Below, piece by piece: positions 16,050 to 23,919 of a DNA stretch of 27,096 nucleotides. Each line of letters starts with the position of its first letter. Positions within the stretch are counted from its first letter, which is position 1. Origin of the DNA: an uncultured Actinotalea sp. (lineage in GTDB: Bacteria > Actinomycetota > Actinomycetes > Actinomycetales > Cellulomonadaceae); contig NZ_CAMPHH010000008.1 of NCBI RefSeq assembly GCF_946885855.1, forward strand, positions 1 through 27,096, written 5' to 3'. The translations under genes were made by a program, and so were the position numbers. The notes below the pieces were generated by a model that did not search any database, was not told the DNA's origin, and worked only from the letters and a program-made list of their open reading frames with translations.

Positions 16050-16910
16050 TCAGGCGTCGCGCCGGGTGAGCAGGGAGGCCCCGGCGGCGAGCGGGACCAG
16101 GCTCCAGGCGACGAGGGTCCTGATGGCGGTGAGGTCCCCGAGGGCCCCCGTGCCGGGGATCGTGCTGATCAGCGACTCCCCGGCCGCGCCGGGGAGGTAG
16201 GCGGCGACGCTGTCGGCCCAGCCCCACGGCAGCGCAGGCAGCAGGGGCGGCAGGACGAAGACCAGCGCCACCAGGACCGTCACGGACGTGGGGGTGCCGC
16301 GCAGCATGGTGGCCAGACCCAGGCCGAGGACGGCGACAGCGGTGAGGTAGAGGGTGTTGCCGAGGACCGCCGGCCAGGAGTAGGTCAGCCCGTCGGTGAC
16401 GATCGCGTCACCGAGAAGGAGCGCGCCGACCGAGATGGTCAGGGACACGGGGGCGACGACCGCCGTCAGGACGGTCGCCTTGGCCGCCAGCAGCGGCCAC
16501 CGTCGGGGGACGGCGGTGAGGCTGACGGAGATGGTGCCGCTGGCGTACTCACCGGACATCTGCAGCGCCCCGAGCACCCCGAGGACGAGCGCGGTCAGCC
16601 CTGTTGCGCCCAGCACCAGGGCCAGGTCGTCCGCGCCGAGCTCCTCGGCGACGAGGTTGTCTGCCCGCAGGCTGGCGGCCACGGTGACGGCGAGCCCGAC
16701 GCCGAGCAGCACTGCCAGAGCGAGCGTCCACCAGGTGGATCGCAGTGATCGGAGCTTGGTCCACTCGGAGACCACGAGCCGTCCCGGTCCAGGACGCCGC
16801 TGGTGTCGAGGCTCGGGATCGACGACACGTCGGCCCTGCCCGGGGGTCGGCGGACGGCTCGTGCCGGGACTCGGGGGTCGGCCGCCGCCATGGGTGGTGT
16901 GGGTGGTCAT
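16050..16910 (-). CDS. ABC-2 type exporter permease
   Basis: This 286-residue protein has a cytoplasmic, Pro/Gly/Arg-rich leader of about 45 residues and then the ABC-2 permease pattern. 'VVSEWTKLRSLRSTWWTLALAVLLG' precedes the first helix, and 'MSGEYASGTISVSLTAVPRRWPLLAAKA' is the typical cytoplasmic loop after helix 2. Six hydrophobic segments are visible, ending with 'RTLVAWSLVPLAAGASLLTRRDA'. Actinobacterial proteins of this kind pair with a single ATPase to export drugs, lipids or peptides. It overlaps the ATPase gene by 4 bases (ATGA), which ties the two subunits together. The N-terminal leader is longer than usual. An internal start near 'VVSEWTK' is conceivable, but the overlap supports ATG 16910. 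Confidence 0.92.
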   Translation of the reverse strand: MTTHTTHGGGRPPSPGTSRPPTPGQGRRVVDPEPRHQRRPGPGRLVVSEWTKLRSLRSTWWTLALAVLLGVGLAVTVAASLRADNLVAEELGADDLALVLGATGLTALVLGVLGALQMSGEYASGTISVSLTAVPRRWPLLAAKATVLTAVVAPVSLTISVGALLLGDAIVTDGLTYSWPAVLGNTLYLTAVAVLGLGLATMLRGTPTSVTVLVALVFVLPPLLPALPWGWADSVAAYLPGAAGESLISTIPGTGALGDLTAIRTLVAWSLVPLAAGASLLTRRDA

Positions 16911-17860
16911 GCGGCACCTCGGTGGTTCTCGTCGACGGCGGGCCGGAGGTGGCCGTCCGTACCGGCGCGGTACTCGCGGCTGTCGTGGGTCAGCGCGAGG
17001 TAGACCTCTTCGAGCGAGGCGACCTCCGTGTGCAGCTCGTACAGCCTGAAGGAGTGCTGGGCGGCGGTGTCGCCGACGACGTCCGCGCTCACCCCGTGCA
17101 CGATCAGCCGGTCGGGCGCAGGTCTGGTCACGGTGGCGCCGACGCGTGCCAGCAGGTCGGCCAACGCGGCGGCGTCCGGGGATGCGACGGTGACCGGTCG
17201 GTCGGTGGCGCTCGCGACGAACGCGTCGACGGAGGTGTCGGCGAGGAGCCGGCCGCGGCCCACGACGACGAGGTGGTCCGCGGTCAGCGCCATCTCACTC
17301 ATGAGGTGGCTGGACACGAGGACGGTGCGCCCCTCGGCGGCCAGCGAGCGCAGCAGGGTCCGGATCCACAGGACACCGTCCGGGTCCAGGCCGTTGACCG
17401 GCTCGTCGAGGAGGACCGTCGACGGGTCACCGAGGAGCGCCACGGCGATGCCGAGACGCTGACCCATGCCCAGCGAGAACCCGCCGACCCGCCTGCTCGC
17501 GACGCTCTGCAGCCCGACCAGGTCGATCACCTCGTCGACCCGCCGACGGGACAGGCCGTGCGTCTGCGCGAGGGCGAGCAGGTGGGCGCGGGCGCTGCGG
17601 CCGGGATGGAACGCCTTGGGGTCGAGCAAGGCGCCGACCTGCCGAAGCGGCGCCCGGAGGTCCGCGTAGCCACGACCGTCGATCTTCGCGGAGCCGCTGG
17701 TCGCCCGGTCCAGGCCCATGACGATGCGCATGGTGGTGGACTTGCCCGCCCCGTTGGGCCCGAGGAACCCCGTGACCTGGCCCGAGCGCACGATGAAGCT
17801 CACGTCGTCGACGGCGACCGTGTCGCCGTAGCGCTTGGTGAGGCCGGAGATCTCGATCAT
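16907..17860 (-). CDS. ABC exporter ATP-binding protein (DrrA/NatA-like)
   Basis: This 317-residue ATPase energises the adjacent ABC-2 permease. It contains Walker A 'GPNGAGKS' (residues 34-41), a signature motif of the form 'FSLGMGQRLGIA' (about 128-139), Walker B 'VLLDEP' (149-154) with the D-loop 'NGLDPDG', and the H-loop His in 'VSSHLMSEM'. The 'SLGMGQ' signature and the C-terminal extension ('YELHTEVASLEEVYLALTHDS') are those of the drug-resistance type ATPases of actinobacterial two-component exporters. The start at ATG 17860 has GGGAG about 7 bases upstream. It lies 82 bases after the small export-protein gene and probably shares its transcript. The transported substrate is unknown. 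Confidence 0.94.
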   Translation of the reverse strand: MIEISGLTKRYGDTVAVDDVSFIVRSGQVTGFLGPNGAGKSTTMRIVMGLDRATSGSAKIDGRGYADLRAPLRQVGALLDPKAFHPGRSARAHLLALAQTHGLSRRRVDEVIDLVGLQSVASRRVGGFSLGMGQRLGIAVALLGDPSTVLLDEPVNGLDPDGVLWIRTLLRSLAAEGRTVLVSSHLMSEMALTADHLVVVGRGRLLADTSVDAFVASATDRPVTVASPDAAALADLLARVGATVTRPAPDRLIVHGVSADVVGDTAAQHSFRLYELHTEVASLEEVYLALTHDSREYRAGTDGHLRPAVDENHRGAA

Positions 17861-17942
17861 CGCGTGCTCCCTGGTGTGGGTGTCGACGGCTCGACGCGGC
17901 TGGGGCAGTGGGGTCGGTCAGGGACAGTGCGCTCCGGGTACC

Positions 17943-18509
17943 TCACGACCGGACGAGGTAGGTGAGGGCGGCCCACGTGGAGACGGTGGCGAGCGTCGTC
18001 CAGACGGCGATGGCGACCGCCTGCCACAGGAGGACCCATCGACGCGGGGTCCCGCCGCCGACCAGGATCGCCGCCGTGAACTGCGTCGGGATCGCGAGAG
18101 GCCCGAGGATGCTCGCCCCGGGGACGCCGAAGCGGACGAGCCACCGCCGGAAGCGCTGTCGACCCTTCGACTCCCGTTCGGTGACGGTCTGCTCGAGTCC
18201 CTCCTCGGACGCGTCGGAGGCCGCACCGCCTCCGCCCACGGCGACCGTGCTGCGTCGTCGGACGACGACGGCCGTCCTGGCGCGCGAGGTGACCCCCACC
18301 ACGAGCAGCACGCACAAGAAGTTCCCCGTCGCAGCCGCGACGGCTGCGACGACGGGGTGCAGACCGCCGACGATGCCGATGATGGCTCCGACCTCACCCT
18401 CGACGAACGGGATCGCCGCAGCGAGCATCACGATGATCGGCTGCAGGATCTCGGGCACCTCGGCGACGAGCTGCTGGAAGCTGTCGATCGTCCGATCGAT
18501 GGGACCCAT
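17943..18509 (-). CDS. Small multidrug-export-like membrane protein (PF06695 type)
   Basis: This 188-residue membrane protein resembles the 'putative small multi-drug export protein' family (PF06695). It has the diagnostic 'IPFVEGEVGAIIGIVGGLHPV' near residues 33-53, a hydrophilic loop (about 75-120) and a second half with 'VRFGVPGASILGPLAIPTQFTAAILVGGG'. The paired 'E..E.....G' and 'G.....GP' elements are also seen in DedA-like/SNARE-associated membrane proteins. Family function is not well established despite its name. The start at ATG 18509 has GAGGTG just upstream. It is divergent from the intact LuxR-family regulator and appears to lead the exporter operon, so the regulator may control it. 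Confidence 0.82.
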   Translation of the reverse strand: MGPIDRTIDSFQQLVAEVPEILQPIIVMLAAAIPFVEGEVGAIIGIVGGLHPVVAAVAAATGNFLCVLLVVGVTSRARTAVVVRRRSTVAVGGGGAASDASEEGLEQTVTERESKGRQRFRRWLVRFGVPGASILGPLAIPTQFTAAILVGGGTPRRWVLLWQAVAIAVWTTLATVSTWAALTYLVRS

Positions 18510-18561
18510 GTCGCACCTCGTCTCTCTCGGAACGCGTCGGCGTCACGGGCCGGCGGACCGC

Positions 18562-18706
18562 CGGCTCACTGCCGTGCGACCAGGCTCGTCCGGGTCGGGC
18601 CTCCGCCGCGTCGGTGAGTTGTCCTGGTCTCGAGGCCGGCGACCGTGTCGTCACCGTGATCAGCTCTGGCCGTGGGTGGTTCGCGTCGGTGACAATCACC
18701 TAGTGC
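18562..18706. promoter_or_regulatory. Divergent control region of LAL regulator and export operon, with palindromic site
   Basis: GGTGACAATCACC (18688-18700) is a perfect palindrome, GGTGA-CAA-TCACC, located about 30 bases upstream of the regulator's probable start. The surrounding 145 bases are homologous to 15315-15459. CGCGTCGGTG occurs at 18607 and 18682, again 75 bases apart. The paired conservation and the palindrome suggest a binding site for a dimeric regulator, possibly the LuxR protein itself, but no -10 or -35 can be assigned with confidence. Confidence 0.6.
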
Positions 18707-18731
18707 GACGGCATCGGGCGGTGAGGGTCCC

Positions 18732-21491
18732 CTGAGGGCCCTCGTCGGTCGGCGTGCCGAGCGCGAGGCGGTCGAGGAGGTCCTCCTCGACGCGCGGGCC
18801 GGACGCAGCGGCGCGCTGGTGCTGCGCGGGGAGGCGGGAATCGGCAAGACGGCACTCCTGGAACAGGCCCGGGACATGGCGGTGGCGTCGGGGTGCCGGG
18901 TGGAGTCCTCGGCGGGGGTGGAGGCCGAGGCGCAGTTCGCGTTCGCCGGTCTGCACCAGCTGTGCCACCCGATGCTGGATCGTCTCGCCGCGTTGCCCGA
19001 CCCCCAGCAGACGGCTCTGGGCGTCGCGTTCGGGCTCCGTACCGGTCCGGCACCGGACCGCTTCCTGGTGGGACTCGCGACCCTCACCCTCATGGCCGAG
19101 GTCGCCGAGGAGACGCCCCTGGTGTGCCTGGTGGATGACGCGCAGTGGCTGGACGAGGCCTCCGCCCAGGTCCTGGCTTTCGTGGCTCGGCGCGTCTCGG
19201 CGGAGCGCGTGGCACTGCTCTTCGGCCTGCGCGACGCGGGCACGGGCGCCGTCGGGGGGGAGGACGGCCAGCCGTTCGCCGGACTGCCCGCACTGCAGGT
19301 GGACGGCCTCGGTGAGGACGACGCATCGGGGCTGCTGACCTCAGCGGTCAGCAGCTCGCTCGACGAGGACGTCCGCAGCCGGATCCTCGCCGAGGCCCGT
19401 GGCAATCCACTGGCGCTGCTGGAGCTGCCCCACGACCTGCAGCTCCCGGGCCTGCCCGGCGGGTACGAGCTGCCGGGCGCGCTCAGGCTCCCGCGCCGCA
19501 TCGAGGACGGCTTCCGCCGCCGCTCGGCGAGCCTGCCGGCCGAGGCCCAGCTCCTGCTGCTGGTCGCCTCGGCAGAGCCCACCGGCGAGCCGGCGCTGCT
19601 GTGGCGTGCTGCCGCCCACCTCGGTCTCGACCACGAGGCGGCCGCCCCCGCGGAGCAGGCGGGGCTGCTGGAGATCGACACCCGCGTGCGCTTCCGTCAC
19701 CCGCTGGTGCGCTCGGCGATCTACCAGGCATCCCCTCCACGGGACCGGCGCCGCGTGCACGGCGCCCTGGCGGCCGCCACCGATCCGCAGTCCGACCCGG
19801 ACCGCTGCGCCTGGCACCGTGCGCAGGCCGTCCTCGGCGCCGACGAGACGGTCGCGGCCGAGCTGGAGCGCTCGGCCGACCGAGCGCGCGCCCGGGGCGG
19901 GCTGGCCGCCGCAGCCGCCTTCCTCCGACGCGCCGTCGAGCTCACCCCGGACCCCGCAACCCGCGCCGCACGAGCACTGGACGCCGCGCACAGCACGCAC
20001 GCCGCCGGTGCGTCCGCGTCAGCCCTGGAGCTGCTGAGCGTCGCGGCGGCCGGACCTCCGGACGACCTGCGCCAGGCCCGTCTCGCGCTGCTGCGCGCGC
20101 AGATCGCGTTCCGCCTGACCCGCGGCAGCGAAGTGCCGGAGATGCTGCTGGACGCCGCCGACCAGCTCGTCCCCCTCGACGCCGCGCTGGCCCGGGAGGC
20201 CTACGTCGAGGCGATCGAGGCGTCGTTCCATGCCGGTCGCTTCGCCCCGCTCCACACCTCGCGCGACATCGCCGTGGCCGCCCAGGAGGTGGCGCTGCTG
20301 GGGACGTCGCCGCGGCCCATCGACCTGCTGCTGGACGGGTTGGCCACCAGGTTCACGCGAGGGTACGAGGCGAGCGTCCCGAGCCTCGAGCGGGCCCTCG
20401 AGGCGTTCGTCGACGACGACTCCGGATCCGACGACGACCACGGACGTTGGCTGTGGCTGGCATGCCACGTCGGGGCGATGCTGTGGGACGACGAGAAGAT
20501 CGTCATCCTGGCCGGCCGGGCTGTGCGCCTGGCCCGCGAGGCCGGGGCCCTGGCGACGCTCCCCGCCTCGCTCAACGCGCTGGGCCTGGTGCTCGTGCTC
20601 ACCGGCGAGCTCGGCCGGGCAGCGGAGCTGTCGAGCGAGGAGGAGGCCATCACGCGAGCGACCGGCGCCCCGCCGATCCCGAACGCGAGGCTCAACCTCG
20701 CCGCCTGGCGCGGTGAGCAGCCGGAGGCACTCGAGCTGCTCGCGACGACGGTGGAGGGGGCGACGGCACGCGGCGAGGGGCTGACGCTCAGCAGTGCCGA
20801 CGCCTCGCTCGCCTACCTCCACAACGGCCTGGGCAACTACGACAAGGCCCTCGCGGCGGCAGGCCGGCTGTACGAGCTGGACGAGCTGGCTCACAGCAGC
20901 GTCGCCCTGCCCGAGCTGGTCGAGGCGGCCGTCCGCGCCGACGACCGGGCTCTCGCCACGGCGGCGCTCGACCGGCTGGTGGCCCGGGCCGAGGCGAGCG
21001 GCACCGAGTGGGCGCTCGGCATGGCCGCCCGCTCGCGTGCCCTGGTCAGCAGCGGGCCGCGCGCCGAGGAGAGCTACCGTGAGGCGATCGAGCGGTTGGC
21101 CCGCTGCCGCATGGCCACCCACCTGGCTCGCGCGCACCTCGTCTACGGCGAGTGGCTACGCCGCGAGGGCCGCCGGCGGGATGCCCGGGAAGAGCTCCGC
21201 ACCGCCCACGAGCAGCTGTCCGACATGGGGGCGGGGGCCTTCGCCGAGCGCGCCGCCCGGGAGCTGCGGGCCACGGGCGAGCACGCCCGCGAACGCACCG
21301 CCCAGCCGACCGATGCGCTCACCGCCCAGGAAGCCCACATCGCACGACTCGTGGCCACCGGAGCCACCTCCCGGGAGGTCGCATCCCGGCTCTTCCTGAG
21401 CCCGCGCACCATCGAGGCCCACCTGCGCAGCATCTACCGCAAGCTCGGCATCAGCTCACGCCGGGAGCTGAGGGACCTACGGCTGCCGTGA
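18732..21491 (+). CDS. LuxR-family transcriptional regulator, LAL type (large ATP-binding, MalT-like)
   Basis: The protein is about 919 residues if read from CTG 18732, or 890 from GTG 18819. The later start would cut off 'LVGRRAEREAVEEVLLDARAGRSG', which is conserved in the family, so an upstream start is preferred. It has Walker A 'GEAGIGKT' (about 33-40), Walker B 'LVCLVDDAQWLD' (about 130-141), a long helical TPR-like middle and a C-terminal LuxR helix-turn-helix (about 863-919: 'LTAQEAHIARLVATGATSREVA...LSPRTIEAHLRSIYRKLGI'). It is a cytoplasmic, ATP-dependent activator whose inducer is unknown. No ATG/GTG/TTG lies in frame between the stop at 18690 and GTG 18819. A GTG at 18721 would be in frame if one C were added to the CCCC run at 18729-18732, so a frameshift or sequencing error is possible. 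Confidence 0.92.
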   Translation: MRALVGRRAEREAVEEVLLDARAGRSGALVLRGEAGIGKTALLEQARDMAVASGCRVESSAGVEAEAQFAFAGLHQLCHPMLDRLAALPDPQQTALGVAFGLRTGPAPDRFLVGLATLTLMAEVAEETPLVCLVDDAQWLDEASAQVLAFVARRVSAERVALLFGLRDAGTGAVGGEDGQPFAGLPALQVDGLGEDDASGLLTSAVSSSLDEDVRSRILAEARGNPLALLELPHDLQLPGLPGGYELPGALRLPRRIEDGFRRRSASLPAEAQLLLLVASAEPTGEPALLWRAAAHLGLDHEAAAPAEQAGLLEIDTRVRFRHPLVRSAIYQASPPRDRRRVHGALAAATDPQSDPDRCAWHRAQAVLGADETVAAELERSADRARARGGLAAAAAFLRRAVELTPDPATRAARALDAAHSTHAAGASASALELLSVAAAGPPDDLRQARLALLRAQIAFRLTRGSEVPEMLLDAADQLVPLDAALAREAYVEAIEASFHAGRFAPLHTSRDIAVAAQEVALLGTSPRPIDLLLDGLATRFTRGYEASVPSLERALEAFVDDDSGSDDDHGRWLWLACHVGAMLWDDEKIVILAGRAVRLAREAGALATLPASLNALGLVLVLTGELGRAAELSSEEEAITRATGAPPIPNARLNLAAWRGEQPEALELLATTVEGATARGEGLTLSSADASLAYLHNGLGNYDKALAAAGRLYELDELAHSSVALPELVEAAVRADDRALATAALDRLVARAEASGTEWALGMAARSRALVSSGPRAEESYREAIERLARCRMATHLARAHLVYGEWLRREGRRRDAREELRTAHEQLSDMGAGAFAERAARELRATGEHARERTAQPTDALTAQEAHIARLVATGATSREVASRLFLSPRTIEAHLRSIYRKLGISSRRELRDLRLP

Positions 21492-21599
21492 CCCCTTCGG
21501 TCGATCGCGCCACGGCCCGGAACGCGCCGGGGGCCGGCGTCTCCTGTGCCCGCGGCGGATCGGCGGCGGAGGTGCACCGGGGGACGATCCCTGTGCCGT

Positions 21600-21605
21600 T
21601 ACCGT
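21600..21605 (+). promoter_or_regulatory. -10 box of a probable leaderless promoter
   Basis: TACCGT is followed by 6 bases and the ATG at 21612, matching TANNNT at the distance of a leaderless transcript. No Shine-Dalgarno sequence is visible before that ATG, which supports the reading. Confidence 0.5.
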
Positions 21606-21611
21606 CGGCCC

Positions 21612-22364
21612 ATGTCCCATCGATCCCCCGCCCCCTCCCCGACCGCGCGGACGGGCCCGCGCACCGGTGACCGGGCCCTCGTCACCGTGCTCGGTGCCAC
21701 GGCGCTGGCGCTGGTGGTCATCGGCGCCGCCGTCCCGAACCAGCCCTGGTTCCCCGCTCTCGCCGATCCGGACTCTCAGGTGCGCCTCTTCGTCGACCCG
21801 ACCAGCGAGGCGAACCTGTGGACCTGGTTCAACGTGGTGCTCCTGGCGGCGGCCGCGGCCGCGCACGCCGTCACGGGATGGCTCCGCCGCCGCGCCGGCG
21901 AGGCCGCCGCGGGGTGGTTCGTCATCGCGGCGTTCCTCGCCGCCCTCTCGCTGGACGACCTGGCCTCCCTGCACGAGCGGCTCGACGGGCTCGGCAGGGC
22001 CCTCGGCGGCGGGGAGGGCCTGCTCCGCGCCGCCTGGGTCGTGCCGGCCCTGGCCGTGGCCGTACCGTTCGGGGTCGCGGTCTGGCGGGTGGCGCGCCAA
22101 GCCTCGTGGACCGTCCGCTCCCTGCTCCTGACGGGCGTGGGGCTGTTCCTCGGCGCGGCGCTGGGCATCGAGCTCGTCGCGTTCGCCGTTCTGGACCTCG
22201 TCGGGTCCGGGCCGCTCTACGCGGGACTGTCCTACCTGGAGGAGCTCCTGGAGGCGTGGGGCGTGGTGCTGGTCCTCGCGGCGGGACCGGCGTCCTGGAC
22301 CGTCGCGGCGCGCGGGCACGACGTCGTCCTCGGTCTTCGCCGTCCGGACGCCGCCACCTCCTGA
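21612..22364 (+). CDS. Uncharacterised six-helix membrane protein
   Basis: This 250-residue integral membrane protein has about six hydrophobic segments (near residues 22-42, 70-90, 98-115, 140-160, 168-190 and 212-229). I do not recognise a named family. Two acidic clusters stand out at membrane borders: 'LSLDDLASLHE' (Asp115, Asp116, His121, Glu122) and 'YLEELLEAWG' (Glu210, Glu211, Glu214). Their placement could form a metal or active site, but this is speculation. ATG 21612 is preferred over an in-frame ATG at 21546 because a leaderless -10 box lies 6 bases upstream and the extra 22 residues are not membrane-protein-like. It stands alone, 120 bases after the LuxR gene, and runs tail to tail with the AlkA gene. 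Confidence 0.8.
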   Translation: MSHRSPAPSPTARTGPRTGDRALVTVLGATALALVVIGAAVPNQPWFPALADPDSQVRLFVDPTSEANLWTWFNVVLLAAAAAAHAVTGWLRRRAGEAAAGWFVIAAFLAALSLDDLASLHERLDGLGRALGGGEGLLRAAWVVPALAVAVPFGVAVWRVARQASWTVRSLLLTGVGLFLGAALGIELVAFAVLDLVGSGPLYAGLSYLEELLEAWGVVLVLAAGPASWTVAARGHDVVLGLRRPDAATS

Positions 22365-22406
22365 CAGCGCACCCGTGACCGGCCGCCGCGACGCCGTCGG
22401 CGGCCC

Positions 22407-23339
22407 TCACCCGCCCCCGTCGTGCTCCGGTGCCGACGGCGCCGGCGCGCCGAGCGTGGCCCACAGGTGGTGCACCGCGTACGAGCGCCACGGTGCCCAG
22501 GCCGCGGCGAGACGGGCCGCGTCGGCCGGGGCCGAGGCGGCACCGAGGCGCCGCAGCGCGGTGCGGACGGCGAGGTCGGTCGGCAGGAAGGTGTCCGGGT
22601 CGCCGAGGGCGCGCATCCCCACGTAGGACGCCGTCCACGGGCCGATGCCCGGCAGCGCGAGGAGGCGCTGCCGGACCTCGCGGGGGTCGGCGCCGCCGTC
22701 CAGCCCCAGGTCCCCGTCCGTCCCGGCGACGGCCAGCGCCCGGAGCGTCCGACGACGGCTCGCGGGCATGGCGGGCAGGTCGTCGTCGTGGGCTGACACC
22801 AGTGCGGTCAGGTCCGGGAAGAGATGGGTGAGCGACCCCTGCGGCCCGACCGCCAGCGGCGCGCCCAGCCGGGCCACGAGACGGCCGGCGAGCGTCCGTG
22901 CCGCAGCCACCGACACCTGCTGCCCGAGGACCGCCCGGACGGCGAGCTCCGTCCCGTCGACGGTCCCGGGCGACCGACGTCCGGGCGACAGCGCGACCCA
23001 CGGCCCGAGCAGCGGATCGCCCCTGAGGTGGGCGTCGACCGCCTCGGGGTCGGCGTCGAGGTCGAGGAGGCGACGCAGCCGCTGGACCGCTGCCGTGACG
23101 TCCCGCAGGTCCTCCAGCCGGAGGGTCGCCTCGAGGTGCCCCGGCGACGGCCGTTCCCCCAGGCGGACCGCCGCGACGCCGGTGCCTCGCGGCAGCCGCA
23201 GCGTCCGCCGGTACGTGGTCCCGTCGACCTCCTCCACGCCCGGGACGGCACGGACGGCCAGATACCTCAGCAGGCCGAGGTGGTCCAGCGGCGGCCGGAA
23301 GGGCAGCCGGACGGTGACGGCTCCCTCCTCGGCGTGCAT
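22407..23339 (-). CDS. alkA: DNA-3-methyladenine glycosylase II, AlkA type
   Basis: This 310-residue enzyme removes alkylated purines from DNA in base-excision repair. An AlkA N-terminal domain (about residues 1-115: 'RLPFRPPLDHLGLLRYLAVRAVPGVEEV') is followed by the helix-hairpin-helix domain. That contains 'AVRAVLGQQVSVAAART' (about 133-149), the hairpin 'LLALPGIGPWTASYV' (226-240) and the catalytic Asp255 in 'FLPTDLAVRTAL'. In actinobacteria AlkA is often fused to the Ada metal-binding and AraC-type domains. This copy has no such extension and no ogt/ada neighbour. The gene ends tail to tail with the membrane-protein gene, 42 bases apart. No strong ribosome-binding site precedes ATG 23339. 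Confidence 0.93.
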   Translation of the reverse strand: MHAEEGAVTVRLPFRPPLDHLGLLRYLAVRAVPGVEEVDGTTYRRTLRLPRGTGVAAVRLGERPSPGHLEATLRLEDLRDVTAAVQRLRRLLDLDADPEAVDAHLRGDPLLGPWVALSPGRRSPGTVDGTELAVRAVLGQQVSVAAARTLAGRLVARLGAPLAVGPQGSLTHLFPDLTALVSAHDDDLPAMPASRRRTLRALAVAGTDGDLGLDGGADPREVRQRLLALPGIGPWTASYVGMRALGDPDTFLPTDLAVRTALRRLGAASAPADAARLAAAWAPWRSYAVHHLWATLGAPAPSAPEHDGGG

Positions 23340-23474
23340 GAGGGCAGTGTGGCGGCCGGGACACCGCAGGCACCAGCGGCCGTCGGCTGCGGACCACCTC
23401 GCGCACGGCCGGGCGGAAGCCCGTGGCCGAACCCCTGGTGCGCCGGGGCGACCCCACCCGCCCGGGAGGCGGCG

Positions 23475-23783
23475 TCAGCCGACCGGTACGACCGGTCGCC
23501 ACCCCTCGCCGGCCGGCTCGACGCCCTCGGGCAGCTCGGTCGTCGCGACGACGACGTCCCGACCGGTGCCGGACACCGGCTCCCAGCGACTGCCGTACGC
23601 GTGGTCGAGGAGCAGGTCCGGGGGATCAGCCGCGTGCGTCGCCTCGTCGAGCAGCTCGGTCGTGCCGCTCTCGGCGTCGGCGGTCCAGTAGACGGTGGCG
23701 TGAGGGTGGTAGCTGGCCCACTCCCACTTCCACCGACGCTGGACCTGCTCCCAGTGGCAGGGGGTCTCCGTCGTCTCGGACAT
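23475..23783 (-). CDS. Trp-rich small hypothetical protein
   Basis: The protein has 102 residues from ATG 23783, chosen because GGAGGTGGG lies about 6 bases upstream; an in-frame ATG at 23843 lacks this. The N-terminal part is aromatic and tryptophan-rich ('CHWEQVQRRWKWEWASYHPHATVYW'). The rest is acidic, with 'TTELLDEATHAADPPDLLLDHAYGSRWEPV'. It has no membrane segment or signal peptide. Codon use is normal for the window. I do not recognise a family and propose no function. It is preceded by an unrelated TrpB-like gene and followed by alkA on the same strand, with gaps of 136 bases on each side, so it is probably transcribed on its own. Confidence 0.72.
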   Translation of the reverse strand: MSETTETPCHWEQVQRRWKWEWASYHPHATVYWTADAESGTTELLDEATHAADPPDLLLDHAYGSRWEPVSGTGRDVVVATTELPEGVEPAGEGWRPVVPVG

Positions 23784-23919
23784 GTACGCCCACCTCCTCG
23801 GTGCGTGCGCTCCGTCGCGCAGGCCGTGCTCCGATCCTGGCACCGAGCACCCCCGCCGCAGCAGGACCTAGGACGGTTGATCGCGGTCGTGACCGCCGAC
23901 CCGCTCGTCGACGGCGCGC

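Noticed and set aside
15889..16227. A - strand 112-residue frame overlapping the regulator remnant and the ABC permease end
   Set aside because: It is out of frame with the permease and Arg/Pro-rich, with no recognisable features.
18819..21491. GTG 18819 as the true start of the LAL regulator
   Set aside because: It would remove the conserved 'LVGRRAERE' segment, which is still encoded in frame immediately upstream. It is kept only as a fallback.
21477..22319. A - strand 280-codon frame opposite the six-helix membrane protein
   Set aside because: The + strand translation has regular hydrophobic helices, while this one is Arg/Gly/Glu-rich with no fold signal.
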